Source: Sphingobacteriales bacterium UTBCD1
Lineage (GTDB): Bacteria > Bacteroidota > Bacteroidia > Chitinophagales > Chitinophagaceae
Assembly: GCA_002066995.1 (NCBI GenBank)
Contig: MWTC01000021.1
Span: 1 to 64,000 of the forward strand
Direction of reading: 5' to 3'
Length of the DNA: 64,000 bases
Positions 19,950 through 30,042 of this stretch are shown one piece after another. Position 1 is the stretch's first letter. The number at the start of each line of letters is the position of its first letter. The notes under the pieces are model-generated. The model made no database searches and was not told where the DNA came from. It was given only the letters and a program-made list of their open reading frames with translations. The position numbers were made by a program, and so were the translations under genes.

Positions 19950-20225
19950 TTATTTATTAATGTTCCCTTTCTTTTGATTTCTGACCTTATAAAATAAGAT
20001 GATCACAGCAAACACCAGCGTAATGGCATTGGCAACAATGATGGGCATGTTGCTGCTCAGTATCCCAAAAATGAGCCACAGCAGTGTACCGGTGGAGAAA
20101 AGCAAATACATAAAAAGTGAAATACTCCGGGTGTCATTGGTGCGTATGGTCTTTATTGCCTGCGGCAAAAACGATCCGGTGGTTAAGGCAGCGGCAATAA
20201 ATCCGAGAATGGTAACAAATGTCAT
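19950..20225 (-). CDS. SemiSWEET sugar transporter
   Basis: 91 aa with three transmembrane helices (about residues 4-24, 37-57 and 62-82), the length and topology of bacterial SemiSWEETs, which work as dimers. The PQ motif is present in TM1 (TGSFLPQAIKTIRTNDTRSIS). SemiSWEETs passively carry mono- or disaccharides across the inner membrane. As the first gene of the operon, it would supply the substrate for the SDR dehydrogenase and the GH63 enzyme. Confidence 0.87.
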   Translation of the reverse strand: MTFVTILGFIAAALTTGSFLPQAIKTIRTNDTRSISLFMYLLFSTGTLLWLIFGILSSNMPIIVANAITLVFAVIILFYKVRNQKKGNINK

Positions 20226-20805
20226 TTATAAAATCAGCCTTTAATAGAAAAGAGCAAAAATTCAGATTTGTGAAGTTAAGCATAAAGCGTAAAATTTGAT
20301 TTGCCCATAACTTCAGGATAACAACCCATAGAACAAATCCAAAACACAAAGAATGAATATATAATTCAAATTTTCATTTTTACGGGTACAGCAGTTTTAA
20401 AAAACAATTTGTTATAACCCGGCAGAATATTTTACCCGGCACCTTTATCTGAAATACAACCCCAAATTATGTATTTTTGTGTACGCACACGATAATCCGG
20501 CAGGGCTTAACCGCTTCATTCAGATTAAAAAAGAGCATAAAGAAAAATCAAATAGTTACAGGACATTTTAATATTCTCATTTTTTTAAAATATGAATATA
20601 TCCTCAATACCATTTTTTCCTTTTATCCGGGAATTCAACTCTCTTGAAACGATAATACATTTAATTGTTCCTATTACCATAAGCCCTTACAAAAACATTT
20701 GTTTCTTTTTTTTACTGCACTTTCCGCAAAGGGATCCTTTAATCTTTTTTCCAGTAGCCCGGGCCACTTTTTTTACTTACAATTTTTTAAAAGATAGTTT
20801 GTAAC
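20226..20805. other. 580-nt intergenic region with the left promoter of PUL 1
   Basis: Divergent spacer between the SemiSWEET operon and the first CE15-like gene. It holds the -7 box and operator at 20472-20491. If that promoter is used, the transcript has a roughly 315-nt leader. The 70-codon frame inside the leader has no recognisable protein features. Confidence 0.5.
20472..20491 (+). promoter_or_regulatory. -7 box and operator copy 1
   Basis: TATTTTTG (20472-20479) fits TAnnTTTG exactly. It runs into TGTGTACGCACACG (20478-20491), two mismatches from the perfect palindrome CGTGTACGTACACG shared with four other promoters in this window. It lies 315 nt before the first CE15-like gene. Confidence 0.7.
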
Positions 20806-23010
20806 ATGAAAAGAAAAATACAGATACTTCCATTCATCTTCTGCCTGACAGAGTTTATAACTCTTTTTGCCCAAAGCCAAACAGCAAATACAGATTCTTT
20901 AAATATCAATAATCTTCCTTCCATTCCTTTTCTTCCTGACCCGCTTATTTTCAACGAGGGGGAAAAGAATATACCGGTAAAGAACCTGGCTCAATGGCAA
21001 CAAAAGAAAGAATGGATTAAAGAGAATTATCAATATTGGGTATCGGGGTCGGTGCCTCCTCCCCCAAAATCATTTGGTGTTGCATTAATAAGTGAACATA
21101 CAGAAGGAAAAGTTATATTAAGAATGGTGGAATTAAGCTTTGGTCCGGATAGCAAAGCAAAAATGAAAGTTGAATTAATGATTCCACCCGGGGATAGACC
21201 GCTGCCAGTATTTATGACCCAATGGAATCACAGGGGGTGGGCTCAAATTGCAGTACGAAGAGGGTATATAGGTTGTGTTTATGCCGGTGCGGATCAAAAT
21301 GACGATACTCAAAATTATGATGAACTCTTCTCCGGTTATGATTTCAAAACGTTAATGAAACGGGCATGGGGCGCTTCCCGTGTTATAGACTACCTGTATC
21401 AATTGCCGGAAGTGGATACTGCCCGTATAGCATTAACAGGCCATTCACGCAACGGTAAGCAATCTTTGATGGCAGCAGCTTTCGATACCAGGATAAAGGC
21501 GGTGGTCAGCAGCAGTGGAGGTACCGGGGGTGAAAATACTTTCAGATGGTCAGATGAGCGATTCGGCTCTGAATCACTTGAAGAAATAACCCGGAATTTT
21601 CCCGATTGGTTTTCTCCCCGGTTACGGTGGTTTGCAGGCAGGGAACAAAAGTTACCGGTAGATCAGAATTCACTAATGTCATTGATAGCGCCGAGAGGCT
21701 TAATGCTGGTATCCGCCATTACAGAGGATGAAGGAAATCCATGGAGTGTAGAACAATCATACCAATCGGTAAAAAAGGTATATCATTTTTTAGCTGCAGA
21801 TTCTAACATTGCGATATTATTAAGACCCGGCAGACATCAGCATGCGGCCAGGGATGCGGAAGATTTCCTGGACTTCTTTGACTATATTTTTGACCGTTCC
21901 GATATAATTCCCGAGAATAAACTATACTATAATTATTCGTTTGAAAATTGGAAGCATAAGAGTGGCGAGCTAATTGAGCCTCTAAAAGTTTCAGACGAAA
22001 AGGGAATCAAATTCATCCCGTCATCATCTACAGCTCACCCGGATAGTATCAGAGAAAAGATCAGATGGCTGCTGGGTGATGAACCACCGGGTATTTATCC
22101 AAAAATACCCTTCTCTTCATCACTGGATGAGAACAGCAGCTATCCTGACGATTACCTGGAAGAAGTAATTGGAGAACCTGCTATACCTGATAATACCAGG
22201 AAAATGGTTATGGGTCCTTATACAGGACTCGGAGATAACCTCTGGGGTAATATCTACTTTCCCGCTCAATACATTACCCATAACTCAGTACATGCAAAAC
22301 TACCACTGGTTATATACTTACATGGATATTCTTATGCTACCGGTTATCACAGGAGAGGGATACCAATAATCCGGCACTTCACAGAGCAGGGTTTCGCCGT
22401 ACTGGCAATTGATATGATAGGGTTTGGCACCCGTATAGAAGAAGCTTTACATTTTTACGATCGCTATCCCCGCTGGTCTGTAATGGGTAAAATGGTAGCA
22501 GATGCAAGAAGCCTTATTAATGATGCCTGTACCCGAATGCCTTTTATTGACACAACTAAAATATACCTGATGGGTTATTCTTTAGGTGGTACCGTGGCAC
22601 TAATTACTTCAGCTCTTGATAGTAGGATAAAAGGAACGGCAGTAGTATCTGCTTTTAGTTCTTTCAGAAACGACAATACAGGCACAGAGGGCATCCGGCA
22701 TTACTATGAATTACATGGTCTCATCCCAAGGCTGGGTTTTTTTTCCGGCTATGAAGACCGAATTCCAATAGACTTTGACGATATTTTGTCCTGCATTGTA
22801 CCCCGCCCCTTACTGATCATTGCACCCATATATGACAGGGATCACAACATCACTATCGTACGAAAAACCATATCAAACCTCCCGGAACTTTACAGGCAAA
22901 ATAAGGCAGCAAATAAATTTATTTTTAAACAGCCTCTTACTTATAATCATTTCCCGGACAGCCTCCAGCAATTGATTGCTGAATGGCTGGGAAGCCAAAA
23001 AATTAAATGA
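20806..23010 (+). CDS. Tandem glucuronoyl-esterase-like (CE15) and alpha/beta-hydrolase protein, exported
   Basis: 734 aa, signal peptide at residues 1-22. The N-terminal domain (about 30-370) is CE15-like: GHSRNGKQSL with nucleophile Ser near 214, PVDQNSLMSLIAPRGLMLVSA, and the His-bearing GRHQHAARDAEDFLDFFDYIF near 344. The C-terminal domain (about 440-734) is a second alpha/beta hydrolase of the acetyl-esterase/dienelactone-hydrolase kind: GFGTR, MGYSLGGT with Ser near 591, and a candidate His in TYNHF near 713. CE15 enzymes split esters between glucuronoyl residues and alcohols; the second domain may deacetylate. A fused pair would strip two kinds of ester. It is paralogous to the gene at 24674. 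Confidence 0.78.
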   Translation: MKRKIQILPFIFCLTEFITLFAQSQTANTDSLNINNLPSIPFLPDPLIFNEGEKNIPVKNLAQWQQKKEWIKENYQYWVSGSVPPPPKSFGVALISEHTEGKVILRMVELSFGPDSKAKMKVELMIPPGDRPLPVFMTQWNHRGWAQIAVRRGYIGCVYAGADQNDDTQNYDELFSGYDFKTLMKRAWGASRVIDYLYQLPEVDTARIALTGHSRNGKQSLMAAAFDTRIKAVVSSSGGTGGENTFRWSDERFGSESLEEITRNFPDWFSPRLRWFAGREQKLPVDQNSLMSLIAPRGLMLVSAITEDEGNPWSVEQSYQSVKKVYHFLAADSNIAILLRPGRHQHAARDAEDFLDFFDYIFDRSDIIPENKLYYNYSFENWKHKSGELIEPLKVSDEKGIKFIPSSSTAHPDSIREKIRWLLGDEPPGIYPKIPFSSSLDENSSYPDDYLEEVIGEPAIPDNTRKMVMGPYTGLGDNLWGNIYFPAQYITHNSVHAKLPLVIYLHGYSYATGYHRRGIPIIRHFTEQGFAVLAIDMIGFGTRIEEALHFYDRYPRWSVMGKMVADARSLINDACTRMPFIDTTKIYLMGYSLGGTVALITSALDSRIKGTAVVSAFSSFRNDNTGTEGIRHYYELHGLIPRLGFFSGYEDRIPIDFDDILSCIVPRPLLIIAPIYDRDHNITIVRKTISNLPELYRQNKAANKFIFKQPLTYNHFPDSLQQLIAEWLGSQKIK

Positions 23011-23123
23011 ATATTTTCTAAACAAGCCAAATGTTTTTTTAGGAGAAGATTAAATGATAATAGCGATAAATTTTATAGATTTTCTTACATAGCTCTTTAC
23101 TAGTTTTAAAGGTTTATTGTAAC

Positions 23124-24479
23124 TTAGTTATCATAAAGTGTTCCTTCAAACTCCAGTTTTACTACCATTGTTTTATTATAATATTCAGCTACCGGCAGAT
23201 TCTTTAAACGCAGATACTTGCTCTGTGTCAGATAATCGCCGGGAACCATGGCCACACTACATTCAACCGGTTGCCCGTCATTCAGCAATACCGCTTTCTT
23301 AGGCATTACATTGATAGGTTTGAGAGAAAACCCATTAGTAGATAGGCCCTGATTAAAATGGATATAATAAGTTTGATCACGCCGGGTAACAGATACATCC
23401 GGATCCTGTATAATTTGTGTCACAGGTTTCACATCCTCATAAGATTCTTTTACTGATGTAAGCCATTTACCAATTCGTCTTAAAATTTCTGCAGATGGTT
23501 CAGGAATGATTCCTTCTGAAGTTGGCCCCACATTCAACAGGTAATTTCCGTTTGCTGAAAAATAACGGTCTATGCTTCCCGTGAGATAGCGAAGGGTATA
23601 ATACTCCGCTGCTTTATTATAACCCCAGCTTAAGCGGTCAAGTGACTCGCAGGCTTCTGTTGCACCTTTAAACGACCGGGATTCGTTAGATTCTTTATCT
23701 TCATCCCGTTCAGGGGTTCCATAATCTCCTTCATCAAATCCCCGGTTATTAATGATGGCATTGGGTTGCAGTTTCCTTATCATATCATTTACAGACGGGT
23801 CATAATATTCGGGCACATTCATATCCCACCAAAAACCATGTATGGTTCCGTAGTTGGAGCAAAGCTCTTTCACCTGTGCTTTAAGAAATTCCATATACTT
23901 ATTCCAGTCCGGCTGGTCGCCTGGTTCCGGTTTTTCTAATTCATGATGGCGTCCAAGATTTGGATAATTCGGATGGTGCCAGTCTGCAATCGAATAATAA
24001 AGACATAGCGGCACTTTTCGTTTATGGCATGCATCAGCCAGCATGCCAATAATATCTTTTTTATAAGGAGTGTTCATTATATTGTATTTGGTCTGCTTTG
24101 TATCCCACATACAAAATCCATCATGGTGCTTCGTCGTAATGGTGATATATTTCTGACCGGACTCCTGCATAAGATCAAGCCATTGCTCCGGGTTGAATTT
24201 TTTAGGATTAAACTCATCGGCGTATTTTACATACTGTGCTCTTGGTATCCTGGCTCTCCACTGATATTGCTCATGCCAGGCAGGAATGGAATAAATACCC
24301 CAGTGGACGAACATGCCAAACCTTTTTTCAAAAAACCAGTCTCGTCCGTCGCCGAATTTTTTCAAGCCCTGGTCTTCCTTCTTTGCAATAACCACAGGTT
24401 TTGATCTGCCAAAAGATTTGCTAAATATAAACGGTGTGGCCCCCATCGCAAGAAGGGATATCATATCTCTCCTTTTCAT
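23124..24479 (-). CDS. GH29 alpha-L-fucosidase, exported
   Basis: 451 aa. The N-terminus MKRRDMISLLAMGATPFIFS is a twin-arginine-type signal. The GH29 barrel is clear: FGMFVHWGIYSIPAWHEQY, YITITTKHHDGFCMWDT, CLYYSIADWHHPNYPN and the nucleophile Asp in HGFWWDMN near residue 218. The segment GNYLLNVGPTSEGIIP is also characteristic. Predicted to release alpha-L-fucose from glycans in the periplasm. It lies between the two CE15-like genes, in line with the SusCD-led minus-strand genes of PUL 1. Confidence 0.92.
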   Translation of the reverse strand: MKRRDMISLLAMGATPFIFSKSFGRSKPVVIAKKEDQGLKKFGDGRDWFFEKRFGMFVHWGIYSIPAWHEQYQWRARIPRAQYVKYADEFNPKKFNPEQWLDLMQESGQKYITITTKHHDGFCMWDTKQTKYNIMNTPYKKDIIGMLADACHKRKVPLCLYYSIADWHHPNYPNLGRHHELEKPEPGDQPDWNKYMEFLKAQVKELCSNYGTIHGFWWDMNVPEYYDPSVNDMIRKLQPNAIINNRGFDEGDYGTPERDEDKESNESRSFKGATEACESLDRLSWGYNKAAEYYTLRYLTGSIDRYFSANGNYLLNVGPTSEGIIPEPSAEILRRIGKWLTSVKESYEDVKPVTQIIQDPDVSVTRRDQTYYIHFNQGLSTNGFSLKPINVMPKKAVLLNDGQPVECSVAMVPGDYLTQSKYLRLKNLPVAEYYNKTMVVKLEFEGTLYDN

Positions 24480-24673
24480 AAATAATTTTTTAATTTAAAA
24501 AATAATTATACCCTCTAAACCATAAGAGATTCTTCAAAATTAGCTTCGATTCTCCTTCATTATACTTGCAAGGTCTTTTACTTCTCTGCTCTGTCTTTTC
24601 TGAAAAAACTCCCTTTTTAAAAATTGTCAACAATCGTTTTGTAACGTCAATAGTATATACTCCTGTTTGAGTA

Positions 24674-27097
24674 TTATTGAAGCCACGCTATGATCTTTGC
24701 CTGCATCTCAACAGAAAACCTGTTATAATCCATAGGTGAAAAAATCTGAAATTTATCCGGCACACCATATAGATTAAAAATATTTTCCGCTTTGTTTTTT
24801 ATTTTTTCCATGTGTTCTGAAGATATTTCCTTATCAAGTGAAGGCGCCACCAGCAATAATTGCCTCGGTGCAATACAAGACAATATTTCATGAAAATCAA
24901 AAGGAAGACGGTTCTCATTACCAACAAAAAATCCAAATCTTGGAAACAGCCCTGTCATATGTGTCCAGAATTTAAGACCCGAAATATCTTTTTTTCCAAA
25001 TGACCGTAAAGGCATAAAACCGCAAACAGAAATCGTTTTAGCAATACGATTATCCAAAGCCGAAGTAAACAAGCTTACGGTAGCTCCCAGTGAATATCCT
25101 GCAACATTTATTTTCGTACTGTCAATAAAGTTTAAATGAGAAAGCAATGTTATTGCACCTTGCAAATCCGTAACCATCTTACCCATTTTTGACCAATGAG
25201 GATAGCGCTGATAAAACCATTTACCTTCCTGTAATCTTGTTCCAAATCCAATCATATCATAGGAAAAAACTGCAAACCCGTTATTCACTAATTTCTGAAA
25301 GAATGTTGCTATGTCATGATCATAATACTGTGAAGAGAATCCTTTTGAATAATCAAATTCGTGCTGGTAAATAACAACAGGAAGTTTTATTGATCCGGAT
25401 TTGATTTCCGGCTCTTTATCTTTTGGGTAATAGAGATACCCGTAGAGATAATCACCAAATTCATCATAAGGGGCAAACGCAATTCTTCCCATTTTATCCG
25501 TTGCAACAGGCCTCTTAATTGAAGTTCCAAAATAATTTTCTCCTCCATCTTCATTTAAAAATTTTCCTGGACCCGGGTTTGTGAATCCTGAAGGTTTCTT
25601 GCCTAAAGCCCATTCTATTTGTTTTTGAATTTGTAGCTTTTCATTTTCCCATTGTTGTTTCGAACTAAATTTTTTACCCTGTGATTCTTTTATATTGTTT
25701 AATGTTGGATTTACCGGATAATCACCCGGATCAATTTTTTCTCCACTTAGTTTTTTCCAGTTTTCAAAACTGAAATTGCTCACCAATTCGTTGGAGGGTT
25801 TCTTAGCTGACCTATTAAATACATAATCGAAGAAATCTATGTACGCTTCAATATCGTTTGCATTAGTACCATGTTGCCCCTCCCTGAACCGGATTGCCAG
25901 TTTATCTTCTGCACCAAGAAACCGGTACACTTTTTTCGTTTCAATAAATGCCTGTTCAATACCCAAAGTATTGGCAGCAACCTCATTCACTGCTGCACTC
26001 AGCATCAATCCTCTTGGAGCTATCAATGCCATAAACAAGTTTTGATCTACCGGCAATTTATCTTCACGACCAATAAAAAAACGTAATCTTGGATGAAGCC
26101 ATGAAGGTTGTGCACAGGATAATAAGGCAATATCTTCCACATCAAATCTATGGCTGGTATAACGCCATGGTACTTCACCACCTGATCCCCCACTGCTTGG
26201 AATCACCGCCTTAATTCTTTCGTCAAATGCCGCAGCCCAGAGCGATAACTTACCGTTCCTTGAATGTCCGGTTAAGCCAATTTTTTCTCTATCAATAAAC
26301 GGCAATTCATATAAATAATCAATTGCTCTTGAAGCAGCAAATGCCCTGCGCATGATCCGGGTAAAATCATACTGATTATCCCAAACGGGTCCATAATTTT
26401 CAGTATCATCTTTATCATCTGAACCTGCATAAATACATCCTATATATCCTCTTCTTACTGCAATCTGCGCCCACCCCCGATGATTCCATTGAGTAAGAAA
26501 CACAGGAAACAAACCATCGCCCGGAGGTATATAAAGTTCTAATGTAAGTTTTGCTTTCAGGTCCGGGCCAAAATTCAATTCAACAGTTCGAACAGTAACA
26601 TCACCATCCATTCTTTCATGAATGATTCTTGGATGTACTTCTCTTGAAGAAATTTCAGGAAAGGTTCCGGTTATATAATACTGGAGTTTTTCTGCAATCT
26701 CTTTTTTCCTTTTCTGCCATTGTCCTCCTGTACGTACAGGTATATTTCTTTTACCTTCATCAAAAACCAAAGCATCGGGTAAAGAATTGATGGATGGTAG
26801 TTTATCAAAATCAGGCGGAAGCTCCCCCGTCCGTTGAAGCCAGTCATTAAATGTTTTATCTAAAGAAGAAACAGTTCCATTATTTAAATTATCGGGAGGC
26901 AGCAGGTTTATTATTTCTGTAAGTAAGGCTTTTCTTGTAGCAGTATCACCGGCTGCATAAACTGAATTTTTATTTGTCTTGGGCGGAGATCCTTGTATTG
27001 CATTCGCCGATAATGAAAAAAGAATTGTTGAAACAACAATGCATATACCATTTCCAAAAAATAAATTTTCCCCGAATGGCTGAATCATTGTTCTCAT
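24674..27097 (-). CDS. Tandem CE15-like and alpha/beta-hydrolase protein, second copy
   Basis: 807 aa, a paralog of the gene at 20806 along its whole length plus about 70 extra N-terminal residues. The N-terminal segment is hydrophobic (about residues 15-34), so it is exported or anchored. The CE15-like domain has GHSRNGKLSL (Ser near 279), VDQNLFMALIAPRGLMLSAA and EGQHGTNANDIEAYIDFFDYVF (His near 407). The C-terminal domain keeps AGYSLGAT (Ser near 668), but the segment matching TYNHF of the paralog reads DYNRF near 791, so the presumed catalytic His is Arg. The second active site may therefore be dead or re-purposed. Confidence 0.78.
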   Translation of the reverse strand: MRTMIQPFGENLFFGNGICIVVSTILFSLSANAIQGSPPKTNKNSVYAAGDTATRKALLTEIINLLPPDNLNNGTVSSLDKTFNDWLQRTGELPPDFDKLPSINSLPDALVFDEGKRNIPVRTGGQWQKRKKEIAEKLQYYITGTFPEISSREVHPRIIHERMDGDVTVRTVELNFGPDLKAKLTLELYIPPGDGLFPVFLTQWNHRGWAQIAVRRGYIGCIYAGSDDKDDTENYGPVWDNQYDFTRIMRRAFAASRAIDYLYELPFIDREKIGLTGHSRNGKLSLWAAAFDERIKAVIPSSGGSGGEVPWRYTSHRFDVEDIALLSCAQPSWLHPRLRFFIGREDKLPVDQNLFMALIAPRGLMLSAAVNEVAANTLGIEQAFIETKKVYRFLGAEDKLAIRFREGQHGTNANDIEAYIDFFDYVFNRSAKKPSNELVSNFSFENWKKLSGEKIDPGDYPVNPTLNNIKESQGKKFSSKQQWENEKLQIQKQIEWALGKKPSGFTNPGPGKFLNEDGGENYFGTSIKRPVATDKMGRIAFAPYDEFGDYLYGYLYYPKDKEPEIKSGSIKLPVVIYQHEFDYSKGFSSQYYDHDIATFFQKLVNNGFAVFSYDMIGFGTRLQEGKWFYQRYPHWSKMGKMVTDLQGAITLLSHLNFIDSTKINVAGYSLGATVSLFTSALDNRIAKTISVCGFMPLRSFGKKDISGLKFWTHMTGLFPRFGFFVGNENRLPFDFHEILSCIAPRQLLLVAPSLDKEISSEHMEKIKNKAENIFNLYGVPDKFQIFSPMDYNRFSVEMQAKIIAWLQ

Positions 27098-27233
27098 TTA
27101 TGGCTTCTAAATTTTGATCTTCTGTAAAAAAATAACCTTCTTATGTGTTCATATTTTTACAAATACATCGCCATTATATGCTGTAATCAATCAGTTTCAA
27201 AAAAACTATTGCAGTAGTAAAATATATTTTGTC

Positions 27234-28343
27234 TTAAACACGAAGGAATACTCTCTTTTTATACAGGAAATATAAAAACAGCCAGCGCAGCCCTGTATCG
27301 AGTAAAGCCAACAAGTATTCCCCATTGGGTGGGCCAACCCATTGTCCTGCCCATTTAAAGAAACCTTCAGTCATATACTGCCAGTCTATAAACCGAATGG
27401 ACATATAAATAAGAATTGAATTCATGCCTATAACCCGGAAGAAAAAAGTCCAGCGTTTATATCCGCGAACGTCAATAATAAAATAAAAGACTGACAATAA
27501 GATCAGGCTTAATCCTCCCGTAAGCATTACGAATGAGCTTGACCATAAATTTTTATTAAAGGGAAAATCAATATTCCATATAAAAGCTATTGCAAGCGAA
27601 ATAACGCCTGCAATGGCTAACCATTTGGCCTTGGCAGCAGAAGATCCCGGATTATTTTTTAAAAATCTTCCGGCAAAGATCCCAAGTAATACAGTACTAA
27701 TGCCCGGAATGGTGCAAACTAACCCTACCGTATCGTGAATTCCGCGGGACAATTTTCCCGGCAGAACACTACGATCTATATAAGACATAAAATTTCCCTG
27801 CTCCGTCAGATCGCCCGGTAAATACCCCGGAGCTGAAGTGAATTTTAATAGTAACCAGTAGCCAACCAAGAACAGCCAGAACCAAACCCATTGCATCCGT
27901 TTACCCGCATATAAATATATTATATTGGCAAAAATGTATGTTGCTCCTATTTTTCCTAATACGCTGGGAAAACGGAACTCGGCAAGAGGGCGAAGTTCCA
28001 ATCCATTATTATAAATCATACCGAGCAATATTAGTACTATTCCCCGCTTAACTACTTTGAAAAGTAATTGGCTTCTATGTTTACCCTTTTCAAGTTGCCT
28101 ATCCAGGGAATAAACTGTGGATACGCCTGCCAAAAACATAAAAAGGGGGAATATCAGGTCCCAAAAAGCAAAGCCATTCCAATAAGGATGTTCAAAATGA
28201 TAAGCAACCGTATTCCAGAAAGGAGTATTCTTTGTTTTTGCATACTTTTCTATCAATTCTCCCAGGCCCATAATCCAGAACATATCAAAACCCCGGAGTG
28301 CATCGAGAGAAAAAAGTCTTCCTTTTGTAACGATTTGTTCCAT
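27234..28343 (-). CDS. DUF5009 / NagX-like membrane acyltransferase
   Basis: 369 aa, about ten transmembrane helices and no cleavable signal. The N-terminal RLFSLDALRGFDMFWIMGLGELI fits the DUF5009/COG4299 family, related to human heparan-alpha-glucosaminide N-acetyltransferase (HGSNAT), which moves acetyl groups across a membrane to a sugar amine. Conserved stretches AFWDLIFPLFMFLAGVSTVYSL and GMNSILIYMS fit. Bacterial members are common in polysaccharide loci, but their reaction is not settled. It follows SusD by 318 nt and has a paralog at 33925. Confidence 0.82.
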   Translation of the reverse strand: MEQIVTKGRLFSLDALRGFDMFWIMGLGELIEKYAKTKNTPFWNTVAYHFEHPYWNGFAFWDLIFPLFMFLAGVSTVYSLDRQLEKGKHRSQLLFKVVKRGIVLILLGMIYNNGLELRPLAEFRFPSVLGKIGATYIFANIIYLYAGKRMQWVWFWLFLVGYWLLLKFTSAPGYLPGDLTEQGNFMSYIDRSVLPGKLSRGIHDTVGLVCTIPGISTVLLGIFAGRFLKNNPGSSAAKAKWLAIAGVISLAIAFIWNIDFPFNKNLWSSSFVMLTGGLSLILLSVFYFIIDVRGYKRWTFFFRVIGMNSILIYMSIRFIDWQYMTEGFFKWAGQWVGPPNGEYLLALLDTGLRWLFLYFLYKKRVFLRV

Positions 28344-28661
28344 TATTTAAATGGATAAATGTTTTAGAAATTTAGTTATAATCTGATGTCTCCAAAACAA
28401 TTTTTTTGCCCTTTGCAAAATATCATCCTTCAGAAAATCAGCATTCCAAAAGATAGTTTTTAATAAAATATTTCAGTTCGGGGCCTGTGATTCAGCAAAA
28501 TGCTTATAGCTATTTTAATCCCATTGAGAATTTTTTTTCTATACACTAAAGCTCATGAATAAAACCTTTTAATTACTTTCCCAATAAAAACAAACAAATT
28601 TCCAGCTACAACAAATGAATTTCTTTTTTATCACCCCTGTCAAAATAAATCCTATTTAGTC
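28344..28661. other. 318-nt intergenic region between SusD and the DUF5009 gene
   Basis: AT-rich. No gene, no operator of the CGTGTACG type and no clear terminator was seen. The gap is long enough to allow a second promoter for the DUF5009, CE15-like and fucosidase genes. Confidence 0.35.
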
Positions 28662-30020
28662 TTAATTATAACCCGGGTTTTGCTCAAGTGACGGATTAAT
28701 ATTTCTTTCACGTAATGGAATGGGAAATGTCAGTTTGTTATCATCCCAGGTTTTTCCATCAATATTCTGACGAAGCCTTTTAGCATCCCAAAGCCCCTGT
28801 CCTTCAAAAGCCAATTCCAATTCTCTTTCGTTAAGAATCTGGTTTAATGTGGCTCCTGCCAAACCAGGCAACCCAGCCCTTGACCTGATCTTATTCACAT
28901 CATTATCCGGTGTATCACCTATGGAAGTGCTTAAGCGTACATTACATTCAGCTCTTGTCAGGTAAGCCTCAGCAAGCCTCATCACTTTTACATTTTTATA
29001 AATATCCCTCCATTTCCCACAATGCCAGGCCCCGTTTTCTGAAAAGAACAGACCCCGGCGAGCGTCTGAGACATTATATTTATTATAATGAACATCGGTA
29101 ACTTCAATATCACCATTCCTGGCACCATAAGTAAAAGTGCTGAAAAAAGTAAAACAACTATTTGAACCGGCCTGGTCTGTTACCTGCATGGCAAACAAAT
29201 CTTCTGTTGTATTAACATCATTATTAAATGCATCGGCATAGTTATTTACCAGCGAAAACCCATTAGTGGAAGCAACAGATATGCATCTGTTGGCGGCATC
29301 CCTTGCTTCAGCAAATTTTTCCTGTTGTAAATAAACTCTTGCCAATGCTAAAGATGCAGATGGTTTATTAGCATAAAAGTCATTTGTGGCAGGAAGGTTT
29401 ACTTCTGCATCTTTAAGATCTGCTATTATTTGCTGATAAACATCTTCCACACTTGCCCTTGGAAGCAGATAATAAGCATCCTGCGGAGCCGCCGGGCCCG
29501 GGCTTGTAATTAATGGGACTCCTTTTAATGAAGAAGCATTACCGGCAAAATAAGGTTTCTCGCCAAAATATTTTATAAGTTCAAAATAAGCCATAGCCCG
29601 GAGAAATTTTGCTTCCGCGGCTACTTCAGCCTGTTCAGAAGTCTCTACAACATTTATATTGGCAATAATATTATTTGAATTGTATATTACATAGTAAGCC
29701 TGTGAATAGGTAGAAGCAGCGTATCCATTGTTTGTCAGAATAAGTTTACTCCATATTTGCCGCGGTTCCTGAAATGTGCCCACCCAGTTTAATTCACCAT
29801 TGCTTGCCATCAATTCACTCATCCATAATACATCTCCTCCAAACAATGAACTGCTTCCCAAACTGGCATAATTCCCGATCAAAACTTTTTTTAACTTATC
29901 GCCAGTTGAAAAAGCATCACTGGCATCAATAGATTGCGGATTTTTTAAATCGAGCTTTTTGTCGCAACTAATTACACCGCTAACCGCAACAAGAAAAAAA
30001 TACAATATTACTCTTTTCAT
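28662..30020 (-). CDS. RagB/SusD family outer-membrane lipoprotein (PUL 1)
   Basis: 452 aa. The leader ends in VSGVISC (Cys near 19), a lipobox for surface export. The SusD fold is indicated by KLKKVLIGNYASLGSS, EAKFLRAMAYFELIKYFGEKPYF, DVYQQIIADLKDAEVNLP, and the C-terminal ILNERELELAFEGQGLWDAKRLRQN with FPIPLRERNINPSLEQNPGY. SusD proteins cap the TonB-dependent SusC channel and bind the glycan. It starts 22 nt after the paired SusC gene ends. The glycan bound is unknown. Confidence 0.93.
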   Translation of the reverse strand: MKRVILYFFLVAVSGVISCDKKLDLKNPQSIDASDAFSTGDKLKKVLIGNYASLGSSSLFGGDVLWMSELMASNGELNWVGTFQEPRQIWSKLILTNNGYAASTYSQAYYVIYNSNNIIANINVVETSEQAEVAAEAKFLRAMAYFELIKYFGEKPYFAGNASSLKGVPLITSPGPAAPQDAYYLLPRASVEDVYQQIIADLKDAEVNLPATNDFYANKPSASLALARVYLQQEKFAEARDAANRCISVASTNGFSLVNNYADAFNNDVNTTEDLFAMQVTDQAGSNSCFTFFSTFTYGARNGDIEVTDVHYNKYNVSDARRGLFFSENGAWHCGKWRDIYKNVKVMRLAEAYLTRAECNVRLSTSIGDTPDNDVNKIRSRAGLPGLAGATLNQILNERELELAFEGQGLWDAKRLRQNIDGKTWDDNKLTFPIPLRERNINPSLEQNPGYN

Positions 30021-30042
30021 AAAAATATTTTTAAGTGTTCAA

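Noticed and set aside
20592-20804. 70-codon plus-strand ORF before the CE15-like gene
   Set aside because: No family features and phenylalanine-rich random composition; it lies in the likely leader of the next gene.
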